This document shows positions 34,362 to 43,583 of a stretch of DNA of 64,000 nt, in pieces (position 1 is the stretch's first letter; every line of letters begins with the position of its first letter). The notes under the pieces were generated by a model. It had not been told where the DNA came from. It did no database searches and saw only the letters and a list, made by a program, of their open reading frames with translations. Location of the stretch: NCBI RefSeq assembly GCF_029911635.1, contig NZ_JARYTI010000004.1, positions 158,062 to 222,061 of the forward strand, written 5' to 3'. The stretch is from Sphingomonas sp. AR_OL41 (GTDB lineage Bacteria; Pseudomonadota; Alphaproteobacteria; Sphingomonadales; Sphingomonadaceae). A program made the position numbers and the translations under genes.

Positions 34362-34442
34362 CCGTTCGCCCCGAGCGTGTCGAAGGGCCGTTCTTCTTCG
34401 CGGTAAAGAAGTGCGGGGCTTCGACGAGCTCAGCCCGAACGG
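34362..34442. repeat. dispersed palindromic repeat (ACCGTTCG ... CGAACGG)
   Basis: Arms around 34361-34389 and 34415-34442 are inverse copies of a unit containing GTGTCGAAGG / CTTCGACGAGCTCAGCCC. The type is common between genes in sphingomonads as I remember it. It sits between the kinase and the EI24 gene, which are divergent. Confidence 0.7.
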
Positions 34443-34527
34443 AGTTTATGCAGGATCGCCTAATGGGCGAGTCGCCGCCGCGCAACCGGGCGTTGACGGA
34501 GCCTGCGCTTGTCCGCACGCTGCGCCG

Positions 34528-35205
34528 ATGATCCGTTCGCTGTTTCTCTCGCTCGGCCAGCTCGGCGACCCCCGTGTTGCCGCGGTCTTTCTCAAGTCGC
34601 TCGCGCTCACCGTGCTGATCCTGTTCGGCCTTGGTACCGGGCTGTGGTTCGGCGCGGAAAGCCTTGCCGCGCGCTATGTCGATGAGACCGGAACCACGCT
34701 CGCCGGCGCGGTTGCGGTGCTGGCGGCGCTGGCGCTCGGCTGGCTGCTGTTTCGCACCGTGGCGATCGCGGTGATGGACATCTTCGCCGACGAGATCGTC
34801 GTTGCGGTCGAGCGCAAACATTATCCCGCCGCGCTCGACACCGCCCGTGGCATTCCCCTGATGCGATCGCTGACCATGGGGCTCGGCGCCGCCGGGCGGG
34901 CGATCCTGGTCAATCTACTGCTGGCGCCGCTCTACATCGTGCTGATCGTCACCGGCATCGGCACGCCGATCGCCTTCATCCTCGTCAATGGCTGGCTGCT
35001 CGGGCGTGATCTCGGCGACATGGTCGCGGCGCGCCACATGCCGCGCGAGGCGATGCGTGGCTGGCGCGCGACGACCCGCGTCCCGCGCTTCGTGCTGGGG
35101 GTTGCCGTTGCGGGGCTGTTCGTGGTTCCGATCCTCAATCTGCTCGCACCGGTGCTCGGCGCGGCGATGGCGACGCACCTGTTTCACGCGAAAGGCCGGT
35201 CATGA
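34528..35205 (+). CDS. EI24/CysZ-like membrane protein
   Basis: A 225-residue inner-membrane protein with four to six membrane segments (VFLKSLALTVLILFGLGTGL, VAVLAALALGWLLFRTVAIA, LVNLLLAPLYIVLIVTGIG, FVLGVAVAGLFVVPILN). The FLVNGWLLGRD-like loop and the order of helices fit the EI24 domain. CysZ members move sulfate, but this group lacks proof of transport. The start is ATG 34528. It overlaps the following lipoprotein by 4 bp. Confidence 0.8.
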   Translation: MIRSLFLSLGQLGDPRVAAVFLKSLALTVLILFGLGTGLWFGAESLAARYVDETGTTLAGAVAVLAALALGWLLFRTVAIAVMDIFADEIVVAVERKHYPAALDTARGIPLMRSLTMGLGAAGRAILVNLLLAPLYIVLIVTGIGTPIAFILVNGWLLGRDLGDMVAARHMPREAMRGWRATTRVPRFVLGVAVAGLFVVPILNLLAPVLGAAMATHLFHAKGRS

Positions 35206-35585
35206 TCCGCGCGACCCTCATCCTGCTGCCCGCGCTCGCACTCGGCGCCTGTGCCGGCGACGGCACCGCGCCGCGCACACAGCATGTGCCGGCAGCCTAT
35301 GTCCCGATTCCCGGCGGCGTCGCGGCGGGCATGGACCGCGTGCTCGGCCAGCCGGCCGGCGCGCTGGTCGGGCTGTTCGGCCAGCCGCTCGCCGATGTGC
35401 GCGAGGGCAATGCGCGCAAGCTGCAATTCGGCAACGCGACGTGCGTGCTCGACGCCTATCTCTATCCCAAGGGCTCGGGCGAGCCGCTCGTCACCTATCT
35501 CGACGCGCGCCAGACCGACGGCAGCCCGATCGACCGGGCGAGCTGCGTCGGCGCGTTGCAGGTCGGGCGCGGCGGGCGGCGGTGA
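35202..35585 (+). CDS. small lipoprotein, unknown function
   Basis: A 127-residue product with a signal sequence ending LALGAC (lipobox). The mature part has the stretch LVGLFGQPLADVREGNARKL and CVLDAYLYPKGSG, a pattern I recall from small outer-membrane-assembly-type lipoproteins but cannot name. Two Cys in the mature region (in ATCVLDAY and ASCVGALQ) may form a disulfide. It is co-translated with the EI24 gene. Confidence 0.75.
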   Translation: MIRATLILLPALALGACAGDGTAPRTQHVPAAYVPIPGGVAAGMDRVLGQPAGALVGLFGQPLADVREGNARKLQFGNATCVLDAYLYPKGSGEPLVTYLDARQTDGSPIDRASCVGALQVGRGGRR

Positions 35586-35634
35586 TCGTTCTGCTCCCCT
35601 CCCGCTTGCGGGAGGGGAAAATGCGTTTGAACCG

Positions 35635-36690
35635 CTAAGCGATCCTTCCTTCCAACCGCCCCAACGCCCACCGCGCCGCCTCCGCCACCACAGGATCGGC
35701 ATCGTCGAGCAACGCCGCCACCGGCGCGACCAGCGCCCCCTCGCCACTATTCCCCGCCGCGATCAGCGCATTGCGCACCATGCGGTTGCGGCCGATGCGC
35801 TTGATCGGCGAGCCCGAGAACACCGTGCGAAACGCCGCATCGTCCAGCGCCAGCAGGTCGGCCAGCGACGGCGCCGCCAGCTCGGCGCGCGGCGCGAAGG
35901 CAAGGTTGGCGTGCGCCGCGTCGGCGAACTTGTTCCATGGGCACACCGCGAGGCAATCGTCGCAGCCATAGATGCGATTGCCGATCGCGGCGCGGAATTC
36001 GTGCGGGATCGGCCCGGCATGCTCGATCGTCAGGTACGAGATGCAGCGCCGCGCATCGAGCCGGTAGGGCGCGGGAAAGGCATCGGTCGGGCACGCCCGC
36101 TGGCAAGCGTCGCACGAGCCGCACGCGTCCCGCCCCGGCGCGTCGGGCGCCAGGTCGAGCGTGGTGTAGATCGCGCCGAGAAACAGCCAGCTGCCATGCG
36201 CGCGGCTGACGAGGTTGCTGTGCTTGCCCTGCCAGCCCAGCCCCGCCGCCTCGGCCAGCGGCTTTTCCATCACCGGCGCGGTGTCGACGAACACCTTGAG
36301 GTCGCCGCCCGCGCTCGCCACCAGCCAGCGTGCCAGCGCCTTGAGCGCGCGCTTGACCACATCGTGATAATCCTGCCCCTGGGCATAGACCGAGATGCGG
36401 CCGCGATCGGGCACCGCGGCCAGCGCCAGCGGGTCGGTCGCCGGGGCGTAGCTCATGCCCAGCGCGATCACGCTCTTCACCTCGCCCCAAAGCCCGGTGG
36501 GGCTGGCGCGCTGCCCGGCGCGTTCCTCCATCCAGATCATGTCGCCATGCATGCCCGCATCGAGCCATTCGCGCAGCCGCTTGCCCGCCAGCGGCGCGGC
36601 GTCGGCGCGCGCCACGCCACACGCGGCAAAGCCGAGTTCGGCCGCTTTCATGGCTAATCGCTGCGCGAGTGACTTGTCTTGCTCCACCAC
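35635..36690 (-). CDS. queG: QueG, epoxyqueuosine reductase
   Basis: Performs the last step of queuosine synthesis in tRNA using cobalamin and two 4Fe-4S clusters. [20 protein letters not shown] and [13 protein letters not shown] hold the eight cluster cysteines. [17 protein letters not shown] and the catalytic Asp region [15 protein letters not shown] are typical. A C-terminal HEAT-like segment (residues 310-351) is present. It starts at GTG 36690/36687. The length of 351 is normal. Confidence 0.96.
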   Translation of the reverse strand: MVEQDKSLAQRLAMKAAELGFAACGVARADAAPLAGKRLREWLDAGMHGDMIWMEERAGQRASPTGLWGEVKSVIALGMSYAPATDPLALAAVPDRGRISVYAQGQDYHDVVKRALKALARWLVASAGGDLKVFVDTAPVMEKPLAEAAGLGWQGKHSNLVSRAHGSWLFLGAIYTTLDLAPDAPGRDACGSCDACQRACPTDAFPAPYRLDARRCISYLTIEHAGPIPHEFRAAIGNRIYGCDDCLAVCPWNKFADAAHANLAFAPRAELAAPSLADLLALDDAAFRTVFSGSPIKRIGRNRMVRNALIAAGNSGEGALVAPVAALLDDADPVVAEAARWALGRLEGRIA

Positions 36691-36733
36691 CTCCCGCTAC
36701 CACGCGACGGGCTTTCCGCCTGAGGAATTTTCG

Positions 36734-37651
36734 TTGCACGACCAACTCGCGATCAGCGCCACGGGCCTGATCAAGAATTTCAGCGGGCGACGCGTCGTCG
36801 ACGGCGTCGACATCGCGGTGCCGACCGGCATGATCTACGGCGTGCTCGGCCCCAACGGGGCGGGCAAGACGACGACGCTGCGCATGCTGCTCGGCATCAT
36901 CGAGCCCGATGGCGGCGAGCGCACGTTGCTCGGCACCGATCGCCCGCGCGAGGTCAGCGACCGCGTCGGTTACCTGCCCGAGGAGCGCGGGCTCTATCCG
37001 GCGATGAAGGCGAAGGAGGCGATCGCCTTCATGGGCGCGCTGCGCGGCCTGCCGATGCGCGCCGGGCGCAAGCGCGCGGTCGAGCTGCTCGACGCCGCCG
37101 GGCTCGGCCATGCCGCCGACGACAAGATCCGCAAGCTCTCCAAGGGCATGGCACAGCTCGTCCAGCTGCTCGGCTCGATCGTCCATCAACCCGAACTGCT
37201 CGTGCTCGACGAACCCTTTTCGGGGCTCGATCCGGTCAACCAGGAACGGCTCGAGGCGCTGATCCTCGCCGAGCGCGACCGCGGCGCGACGATCGTGCTG
37301 TCGACGCATGTCATGGCGCATGCCGAGCGGCTGTGCGACCGGCTGGCGATCATCGCCAAGGGCCGGCGCCGCTTCGAGGGCACCGTCGCCGAGGCGCGCG
37401 GCCTGCTGCCGATGCAGGCGACCTACACCCCGCGCAACGACGACGCGCATATCGCCGACTATCTGCCCGCCGGCGCGCAGCACCAGGGCGATGGCTGGCG
37501 CTTCACCGTCCCCGACGAAGGAACCGAACAGGTGCTGAGCAAGCTCATCGGCGCGGGCTACGGCATTTCCGGCCTGTCGATCGAGCGACCGAGCCTGCAC
37601 GATGCCTTCGTCAAGATCGTCGGCCGCGCCGCGCTGGAGGACCAGGCATGA
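36734..37651 (+). CDS. ABC transporter ATP-binding protein (ABC-2 exporter type)
   Basis: A 305-residue ATPase. GVLGPNGAGKTTTLRMLLG is Walker A, KIRKLSKGMAQLVQLLGS is a signature with Lys-Gly in place of the usual Ser-Gly-Gly-Gln (LSKGM), LLVLDEPFSGLDP is Walker B and STHVMAHAERLCDRL the H-loop. The extended C-terminus (230-305) is typical of NatA-like subunits. TTG 36734 after TGAGGA is the best start. It is followed at a 4-bp overlap by the permease. Confidence 0.9.
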   Translation: MHDQLAISATGLIKNFSGRRVVDGVDIAVPTGMIYGVLGPNGAGKTTTLRMLLGIIEPDGGERTLLGTDRPREVSDRVGYLPEERGLYPAMKAKEAIAFMGALRGLPMRAGRKRAVELLDAAGLGHAADDKIRKLSKGMAQLVQLLGSIVHQPELLVLDEPFSGLDPVNQERLEALILAERDRGATIVLSTHVMAHAERLCDRLAIIAKGRRRFEGTVAEARGLLPMQATYTPRNDDAHIADYLPAGAQHQGDGWRFTVPDEGTEQVLSKLIGAGYGISGLSIERPSLHDAFVKIVGRAALEDQA

Positions 37652-38883
37652 GCCGCTTCACCACCCTCGTCCGCCAGACGCTGACCATCGCAAGGCGCGA
37701 TTTCGTCGCCACGGTGTTCACCCCGACCTTCCTGATCTTCCTGTTCGCGCCCGTCGTGATGGGCTCGTTCGGCGCGATCGGCGGCCTCGGTGCCAGCGCG
37801 GCCACCTCGGGCTCGGGCGACAAGACGCGGATCGTCGCGCTGGTCGCCGGCAACGACGCGCAAGTGATGATGGTCAACGATACGCAGCTGCGCCGCGTCT
37901 TCCGCGACGCCGGCGAGGCGCCGCCGTTGTTGCGGACCGACGCGCCAAGCGCCGACCCCGCCGTCCAGGCCCATGCGCTGATCGAGGATCGCGGCATCGA
38001 TGTTGCGGCGGTGCTTTACGGGCCGCTCGACCATCCGCAGGTCGTATACACACCCAACAAGACGCGATCGGCGGCCTATCTCGCCCAGCTCGCCGAGCAG
38101 ACGCTGCGCACCGCGCGCAGCGGCGGCGCGACCGCGCTGAGCAACGCGACGCTGACCGAGATCAAGCGCAATGCCCCGCGCATGCGCAGCGCCAAGGAAT
38201 CGGGCTTCTTCGCGGTGTTCGCGATCTTCTTCCTCACGCTGCTGCTCGCCGGCCAGGTCGTCAGCGGCGTGGCCGAGGAACGCGGCAACAAGGTGATCGA
38301 GATCCTCGCCGCCGCCGTGCCGCTCGAATCGGTGTTCTTCGGCAAGCTGCTCGGCACCTTTGGTGTCGCGGTGCTGTTCCTCACCTTCTGGGGCACGCTG
38401 ATCACGCAGATCACCACGCTGATGCCCGCCGGCATGGCAGCCGGGTTCGCCGCGCTCACCCCGGCGATGGGCATGCCGCTCTTCACCCTGCTGTTCCTCG
38501 CCTATTTCACGATGGCCTATATGCTGCTCGGCGCGGTGTTCCTCGGCGTCGGCGCACAGGCGTCGAGCGTGCGCGAGATCCAGCTGCTGTCGCTGCCGAT
38601 CACGCTGGTGCAGGTGTCGATGTTCGGCCTCGGCGCGGTCGCCATTTCGAAGCCCAACAGCTGGATGGCCACCTTTGCCGAGGTTTTCCCGCTCAGCTCG
38701 CCTTATTACATGGCCGGCCGCGCGGCGCAGTCGGCAGTGCTGTGGCCGCATTTCGCGGCGCTGGCATGGCAGGCGCTGTGGGTCGCTATCTTCGTCGCGG
38801 TCGGCGTTCGCGCCTTTCGCCGCGGCGTGCTGCAATCGGGCAGCGGCAAGTTCCGCTGGAAGGCGCTGTTCGGTCGCAGCTGA
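37648..38883 (+). CDS. ABC-2 type transporter permease (NatB-like)
   Basis: A 411-residue membrane subunit with the ABC-2 plan: one N-terminal helix (TPTFLIFLFAPVVMGSF), a large periplasmic loop of about 180 residues, then five or six helices beginning FFAVFAIFFLTLLLAGQVV, followed by the conserved EERGNKVIEILAAAVP coupling motif. It forms an exporter with the preceding ATPase. The substrate (sodium, drug or lipid) is not evident. The gene is at the end of the two-gene operon. Confidence 0.9.
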   Translation: MSRFTTLVRQTLTIARRDFVATVFTPTFLIFLFAPVVMGSFGAIGGLGASAATSGSGDKTRIVALVAGNDAQVMMVNDTQLRRVFRDAGEAPPLLRTDAPSADPAVQAHALIEDRGIDVAAVLYGPLDHPQVVYTPNKTRSAAYLAQLAEQTLRTARSGGATALSNATLTEIKRNAPRMRSAKESGFFAVFAIFFLTLLLAGQVVSGVAEERGNKVIEILAAAVPLESVFFGKLLGTFGVAVLFLTFWGTLITQITTLMPAGMAAGFAALTPAMGMPLFTLLFLAYFTMAYMLLGAVFLGVGAQASSVREIQLLSLPITLVQVSMFGLGAVAISKPNSWMATFAEVFPLSSPYYMAGRAAQSAVLWPHFAALAWQALWVAIFVAVGVRAFRRGVLQSGSGKFRWKALFGRS

Positions 38884-38927
38884 TATTCGCTTCGGCGAGG
38901 TGCCACATATCCGTTGCGAAACGCTAT

Positions 38928-38941
38928 TGACATAAATGTCA
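38928..38941. promoter_or_regulatory. palindromic operator candidate upstream of CYP153 gene
   Basis: TGACATAAATGTCA is a perfect 14-bp palindrome that overlaps a TTGACA promoter-like hexamer, 35 bp before the P450 start. The size fits a TetR-type repressor site. No such regulator gene is next to it. Confidence 0.55.
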
Positions 38942-38975
38942 GTTAAGGCTTTTCTACGGCAAAAGGAGAGTGGAC

Positions 38976-40223
38976 ATGGCGACTCTGGCGCAGGAAGTGA
39001 CGCACGATCAGGCGGTCGATCCGTTCGATGTGAGCCGACCCGAGCTTTACACCGAAGACCGCTGGCAGGAGCCGTTCCGCCAGCTGCGCGAGACCTCGCC
39101 GGTGCATTATGTGCCCGAGTCGGGCTTCGGCCCCTATTGGTCGGTGTCGAACTACAAGCAGATCGTCGAGGTCGAATCGCTGCCCGACATCTATTCGTCG
39201 CAGGCCGGCGGCATCACGATTGCCGACTTCATCGAGAATTCCACCTCTGACGTACGCATGCCGATGTTCATCGCGATGGACCGGCCCAAGCATACCGGCC
39301 AGCGCCGCACCGTCGCCCCCGCCTTCACCCCCAGCGAAATGGTGCGGATGAGCGGCGATATCCGCCGCCGCACCGCCGAGATTCTCGACACGCTCGAATG
39401 GAACACCGAATTCGACTGGGTCGACAAGGTCTCGATCGAACTGACCACGCAGATGCTCGCCATCCTGTTCGACTTTCCGTGGGAGGACCGCCGCAAGCTG
39501 ACCTTCTGGTCCGACTGGGCCGGCGATATCGAACTGGTCAAGACCGAGGAACTGCGGCTCGAGCGCCTCAAGCACATGTATGAGTGCGGTGGCTATTTCC
39601 AGGGACTGTGGAACGCCAAGCTCGGTAAGCCGCCGACGCCCGACCTCATCTCGATGATGATGCACAGCGAAGCCATGGCCGAGATGGATCAGATGGAGTT
39701 TCTCGGCAACCTCATCCTGCTGATCGTCGGCGGCAACGACACGACGCGCAATTCGATGACCGCGGCGGTTTACGGCCTCGACAAATTCCCCGACCAGCGC
39801 GCCAAGCTCGAGGGCGACGCGTCGCTGATCGGCAACGCCGTGCAGGACATCATCCGCTGGCAGACCCCGCTCGCCCATATGCGCCGCACCGCGACGCAGG
39901 ACACCGTCCTCGAGGGCCAGCAGATCAAGGCCGGCGACAAGCTTGCTTTGTGGTACATCTCGGCCAATCGCGACGCGAGCGTCTTCGGCGACAATGCCGA
40001 CAAGATCGTCGTCGATCGGCCCAATGCGCGCAGGCACCTCGCCTTCGGCCACGGCATCCATCGCTGCGTCGGCGCGCGGCTGGCCGAGTTGCAGATTGCG
40101 ACGCTGCTCGAGGAAATGGGCAAGCGGCGCATGCGCGTCAACGTGCTGCGCGAGCCCGATCGCGTCGCCGGCTGCTTCGTCCACGGCTATCGCAAGCTGC
40201 CGGTCGAAATCACCAAATACTGA
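38976..40223 (+). CDS. CYP153-like cytochrome P450 (alkane/fatty-acid terminal hydroxylase)
   Basis: A soluble bacterial P450 of 415 residues. The heme loop FGHGIHRCVGARLAE gives axial Cys364, and LLIVGGNDTTRNSM is the I-helix oxygen-activation motif. LFDFPWEDRRKLTFWSD and IIRWQTPLAHMRRTA match the CYP153 group, which hydroxylates medium-chain alkanes or fatty acids at the terminal carbon. The K-helix ExxR motif reads DIIR: Asp291 replaces the near-invariant Glu. The start is ATG 38976, 8 bp after AAAGGAG. Electron donors are not in the window. A TonB receptor follows. Confidence 0.9.
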   Translation: MATLAQEVTHDQAVDPFDVSRPELYTEDRWQEPFRQLRETSPVHYVPESGFGPYWSVSNYKQIVEVESLPDIYSSQAGGITIADFIENSTSDVRMPMFIAMDRPKHTGQRRTVAPAFTPSEMVRMSGDIRRRTAEILDTLEWNTEFDWVDKVSIELTTQMLAILFDFPWEDRRKLTFWSDWAGDIELVKTEELRLERLKHMYECGGYFQGLWNAKLGKPPTPDLISMMMHSEAMAEMDQMEFLGNLILLIVGGNDTTRNSMTAAVYGLDKFPDQRAKLEGDASLIGNAVQDIIRWQTPLAHMRRTATQDTVLEGQQIKAGDKLALWYISANRDASVFGDNADKIVVDRPNARRHLAFGHGIHRCVGARLAELQIATLLEEMGKRRMRVNVLREPDRVAGCFVHGYRKLPVEITKY

Positions 40224-40254
40224 CGCTGCTCACAAGCGAGGCATAGCGATGCCA

Positions 40255-40274
40255 CCCGGGGGCTCGCCCCCGGG
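40255..40274. terminator. GC hairpin after the P450 gene
   Basis: CCCGGGGGC-TC-GCCCCCGGG is a perfect 9-bp stem 30 bp after the stop at 40223. No T-run follows, so its efficiency as a terminator is uncertain. The rest of 40224-40601 shows no gene and probably contains the promoter of the TonB receptor. Confidence 0.5.
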
Positions 40275-40601
40275 CTACACCGTATCGCCTGCGAGACACC
40301 GCCGCACTGGCGCGAGCCGGACGGATCTGCTGGCGGAGGCTCCCTTGGCCGCCGTCGCGACGACTCGCGCGCTCACCGTTCGAACAAGCGGTACGACAAC
40401 GCACGGGACATTAGGGCGAAATCGGCCCTAAATTGCTGTTTTTCGCGTAAAAAGTATGAAAAATGCCGCCCTGTTGCCTTGCCGCAACAGCTCGATGGCG
40501 GGTTTCACTCGACCGTCACCAAAGCGTCACCGTCGCGCGGTCACAGCGTGCGCCCCCGGCCCTTACTCCCCCGAAGCGCGCCGGAAAAAATGGAGAGATG
40601 C

Positions 40602-43154
40602 ATGAATTTCCGTGGCAAGCCGCGTCTCGCGGTGTCCGTTCCCGCGCTGGCGTTCGCGCTCCAGGCGATGCCGGTCATGGCCCAGGCCGCCGCCGCCGCG
40701 CCGGCACAGCCGGCCGCCCAGCCCGCACCAGAGACCGCGCCGGACAACGCCCCCGACATCATCGTCACCGCGCGCAAGCGCAGCGAGAACCTCCAGAACG
40801 TGCCGATCGTCGTCACCACCGTGACGCGCCAGCTGCTGCAGGATACCGGCGTCCACGACATCAAGGACCTCGCAATCCTCGCACCCGGCCTGCTCGTCAC
40901 CTCGACGACCAGCGAATCCTCGACCACCGCGCGCATTCGCGGCATCGGCACCGTCGGCGACAATCCCGGGCTCGAATCCTCGGTCGGCATCGTCATCGAC
41001 GGGGTCTATCGCTCGCGCAACGGCGTCGGTTTCGGCGATCTCGGCGACATTCAGCGCATCGAGGTGCTGAAAGGGCCGCAGGGCACATTGTTCGGCAAGT
41101 CGGCGACCGCCGGCGTCATCAACATCCTCACCGCCAGCCCCTCGCTGACCAAACCGAGCCTCGAAGGCGAGTTCACCGTCGGCAACTACGGCGCGGTGGG
41201 CGGCTCGATTTCGGCCAGCGCGCCGCTGGTCGAGGACAAGCTTGCCGCCAGCATCTTCTTCGCCGACCGTTATCGCGACGGCTTCTACACCGTGAACACC
41301 GGCCCCGGCCCGCGCACCGAGACGCGCGACAACAACCAGAAATATTATACGCTGCGCGGCCAGTTGCTCGCCAAGCCGACCGACACGCTGACGCTGCGGC
41401 TGATCGGCGACGTGTCCTATCGCGACGAGCATTGCTGCATGGCGGTCATCACCCGCGCCAGCGCCGGCAATTTCGCCAACAACCTCGTTGCCGCGCTCGG
41501 CGGCAATGACGGCAACCCCGCCACCCCCTATGCGCGCAACGGCTATGCCAACCGCCCGGACCTCCAGCGGGTCAACGACAAGGGCGTGTCGCTGCAGGCC
41601 GACTGGCAGGTCGGGCCGGGCACGCTGACCTCGATCACGGCCTATCGCGACTGGAAGACCTTGGGCGGCTTCGACGCCGATTTCTCGACCGCCGACATCG
41701 ACTATCTGCCCTCCGACGATCGCAATTCGTCGCGCTTCCGCACCTTCAGCCAGGAGCTGCGCTACGCCGGCACCGCCGGCAAGCTCGACTATCTGGTCGG
41801 CGGTTTCTTCTCGAACGAGAAGCTGCGCCAGAATAGCAGCGTCCTCGTCGGCAGCCAGTTCACGCCCTATCTCAGCCTGCTCTTCTCGTCGCTGGTCGAG
41901 GGTCATCCCGATCCGACCTTCCTGCAGACCGGCCTGACCTTCCCTTTTGTCGGCGGCGTCAACTATGCCGCCGACAGCGGCTCGGTCGACCAGTATCGCC
42001 AGACCGACCGCACCTATGCACTGTTCACCGACAACACCTTCCACATCACCGACAAGCTCGCGCTGCAGGGTGGGCTGCGCTACAATATCGATGAGAAGGC
42101 GCTCAACCAGACGAGCACAAACATCGGTGGCGGCGCCGGCTGTGGCGCGGCCAATGCCGCCTTCGCCATCCTCAACGGGCTGAACCCGGCGGCGGCGGCG
42201 CAGCTCGCTGCGGTCAACGGCACGATGTGCCTGCCCTTCCTCAGCCCCGGCTACAACAATTTCACCAACCATCAGGCGGAGCGCGAGAATGTCTTCTCGG
42301 GCACCGCGAAGCTGTCCTACCGGGTCAATCCGACGCTGCTCGTCTACGCTTCCTATGCGCGCGGCTACAAGGCCGGTGGCTTCAACCTCGACCGCGTCGA
42401 ATGCACGATCGGCGAGGCCGGTTGCGCGCCGGGCAGCACTGCCGCGGTCACGCCGATCCGCGACACGCGGTTCGCCGCCGAGTATAACAATTCGTTCGAG
42501 CTCGGTGAGAAGGCGACGTTGTTCAACCGCAAGCTGCTGCTCAATGCGACGTTGTTCTACCAGAAATATTCCAACTTCCAGCTCAACACCTTCAACGGGC
42601 TGGTGTTCGTGGTCGAGTCGATCCCGAGCGTCGTCAGCAAGGGGATCGATACCGACTTCCTGTGGCGCGCGAGCCCCAGGCTGAGCCTACAGGGCGGCGT
42701 CACGATCGCCGACACGCGCTACGATCTGACGGCGGCGCAGCTTGCGACGCTGGTCGCGCGGACCGAGTTCCAGGGCGGCCCTCATGCCCGCATGTCGCTC
42801 GCCCCGCTCGTCTCGGCGTCGCTGTCGGGCACCTACACCCAGCCTATCGGGCAGGACTACAAGGCGCGGTTCAACCTCGGCGGGAAATATTCCTCGGCCT
42901 ATAACACGGGGTCGGATCTCGATCCCGGCAAGAACCAGAAGGGTTATGTGCTGGCCAATGCCCGCATCGGCTTCGGACCGAGCAACGATCGCTGGAGCAT
43001 CGAGGCGTGGACCGAGAACCTGCTCGACACGCATTACAAGCAGGTCGCGTTCGACTCCGGCTTCCAGAATGTGCCGACCAACGCCACCGGCGTGCTCGAC
43101 GCCTTTCTCGGCGCGCCGCGCACCTTTGGCGGCACTTTCCGCTTCAAATATTGA
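40602..43154 (+). CDS. TonB-dependent receptor
   Basis: An outer-membrane 22-strand barrel of 850 residues. Residues 1-28 are a signal peptide (ending AMPVMAQA). IIVTARKRSENLQNVPIVVT is the TonB box and start of the plug, RIEVLKGPQGTLFGKSATAG ends the plug, and the last residue is aromatic (FRFKY) as in barrel proteins. The MELQNVP-type plug is that of the large sphingomonad receptor class used for many substrates, not only siderophores. Its position directly after CYP153 suggests uptake of a lipid-like compound. ATG 40602 follows GGAGAG. Confidence 0.93.
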   Translation: MNFRGKPRLAVSVPALAFALQAMPVMAQAAAAAPAQPAAQPAPETAPDNAPDIIVTARKRSENLQNVPIVVTTVTRQLLQDTGVHDIKDLAILAPGLLVTSTTSESSTTARIRGIGTVGDNPGLESSVGIVIDGVYRSRNGVGFGDLGDIQRIEVLKGPQGTLFGKSATAGVINILTASPSLTKPSLEGEFTVGNYGAVGGSISASAPLVEDKLAASIFFADRYRDGFYTVNTGPGPRTETRDNNQKYYTLRGQLLAKPTDTLTLRLIGDVSYRDEHCCMAVITRASAGNFANNLVAALGGNDGNPATPYARNGYANRPDLQRVNDKGVSLQADWQVGPGTLTSITAYRDWKTLGGFDADFSTADIDYLPSDDRNSSRFRTFSQELRYAGTAGKLDYLVGGFFSNEKLRQNSSVLVGSQFTPYLSLLFSSLVEGHPDPTFLQTGLTFPFVGGVNYAADSGSVDQYRQTDRTYALFTDNTFHITDKLALQGGLRYNIDEKALNQTSTNIGGGAGCGAANAAFAILNGLNPAAAAQLAAVNGTMCLPFLSPGYNNFTNHQAERENVFSGTAKLSYRVNPTLLVYASYARGYKAGGFNLDRVECTIGEAGCAPGSTAAVTPIRDTRFAAEYNNSFELGEKATLFNRKLLLNATLFYQKYSNFQLNTFNGLVFVVESIPSVVSKGIDTDFLWRASPRLSLQGGVTIADTRYDLTAAQLATLVARTEFQGGPHARMSLAPLVSASLSGTYTQPIGQDYKARFNLGGKYSSAYNTGSDLDPGKNQKGYVLANARIGFGPSNDRWSIEAWTENLLDTHYKQVAFDSGFQNVPTNATGVLDAFLGAPRTFGGTFRFKY

Positions 43155-43162
43155 CGGCTTGG

Positions 43163-43186
43163 CCCTCTCCCGCGTGCGGGAGAGGG
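43163..43186. terminator. perfect hairpin between convergent genes
   Basis: CCCTCTCCCGC-GT-GCGGGAGAGGG pairs over 11 bp. It lies between the TonB receptor stop and the stop of the opposite small gene and could end both; it is also of the REP kind found elsewhere. Confidence 0.6.
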
Positions 43187-43187
43187 C

Positions 43188-43469
43188 TCAGTTGGGCTTC
43201 TCGATCGTCTCGACCTTGAGCGGTTCGCCGGCACCAGAGCAATCGCTCTGCTCGCGCGCCGTCACCGCGGCGGGTTTCTTGCGCCCCATCGTCCAGTTGG
43301 TCTGCAACCGCACGCGCGGATTGGGCGCGCACCAGATCTCGCCTGTGTCGTTGATCGCCGTGACCCAGATCAGGTTGTGCTCCTGACCATAGTCGATCAC
43401 CGCGAAGGCGAAGCCGGCGCCCTTGTCGAGCACATGGACCGGAATGGGTGGTTCAAGCTGTTGAAACAT
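43188..43469 (-). CDS. small conserved protein, unknown function
   Basis: A 93-residue cytoplasmic protein beginning MFQQLEPPIPVHVLDKGAGF. The segment AFAVIDYGQEHNLIWVTAIN and GEIWCAPNPRVRLQTNWTMGR has the alternating pattern of a small beta barrel. I recall homologues in other sphingomonads but no named function. The start at 43469 is chosen because the upstream nine codons are not preceded by a ribosome-binding site that I can see. Confidence 0.7.
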   Translation of the reverse strand: MFQQLEPPIPVHVLDKGAGFAFAVIDYGQEHNLIWVTAINDTGEIWCAPNPRVRLQTNWTMGRKKPAAVTAREQSDCSGAGEPLKVETIEKPN

Positions 43470-43583
43470 TCGGCATGAATTCGCGAGACCCGACACGGTT
43501 CCCGGAGCTTTTCACCGGAGATCGCATCCTCGCGCTGTAACCGATCGTACCTATATGCCGAACAGGCTCAAAAGGACCGATTG

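Noticed and set aside
35747..37600. 617-codon minus-strand frame across queG and the ABC ATPase
   Set aside because: It covers two genes in the wrong frame, with Arg/Gly-rich sequence; the real queG and ABC frames have all motifs.
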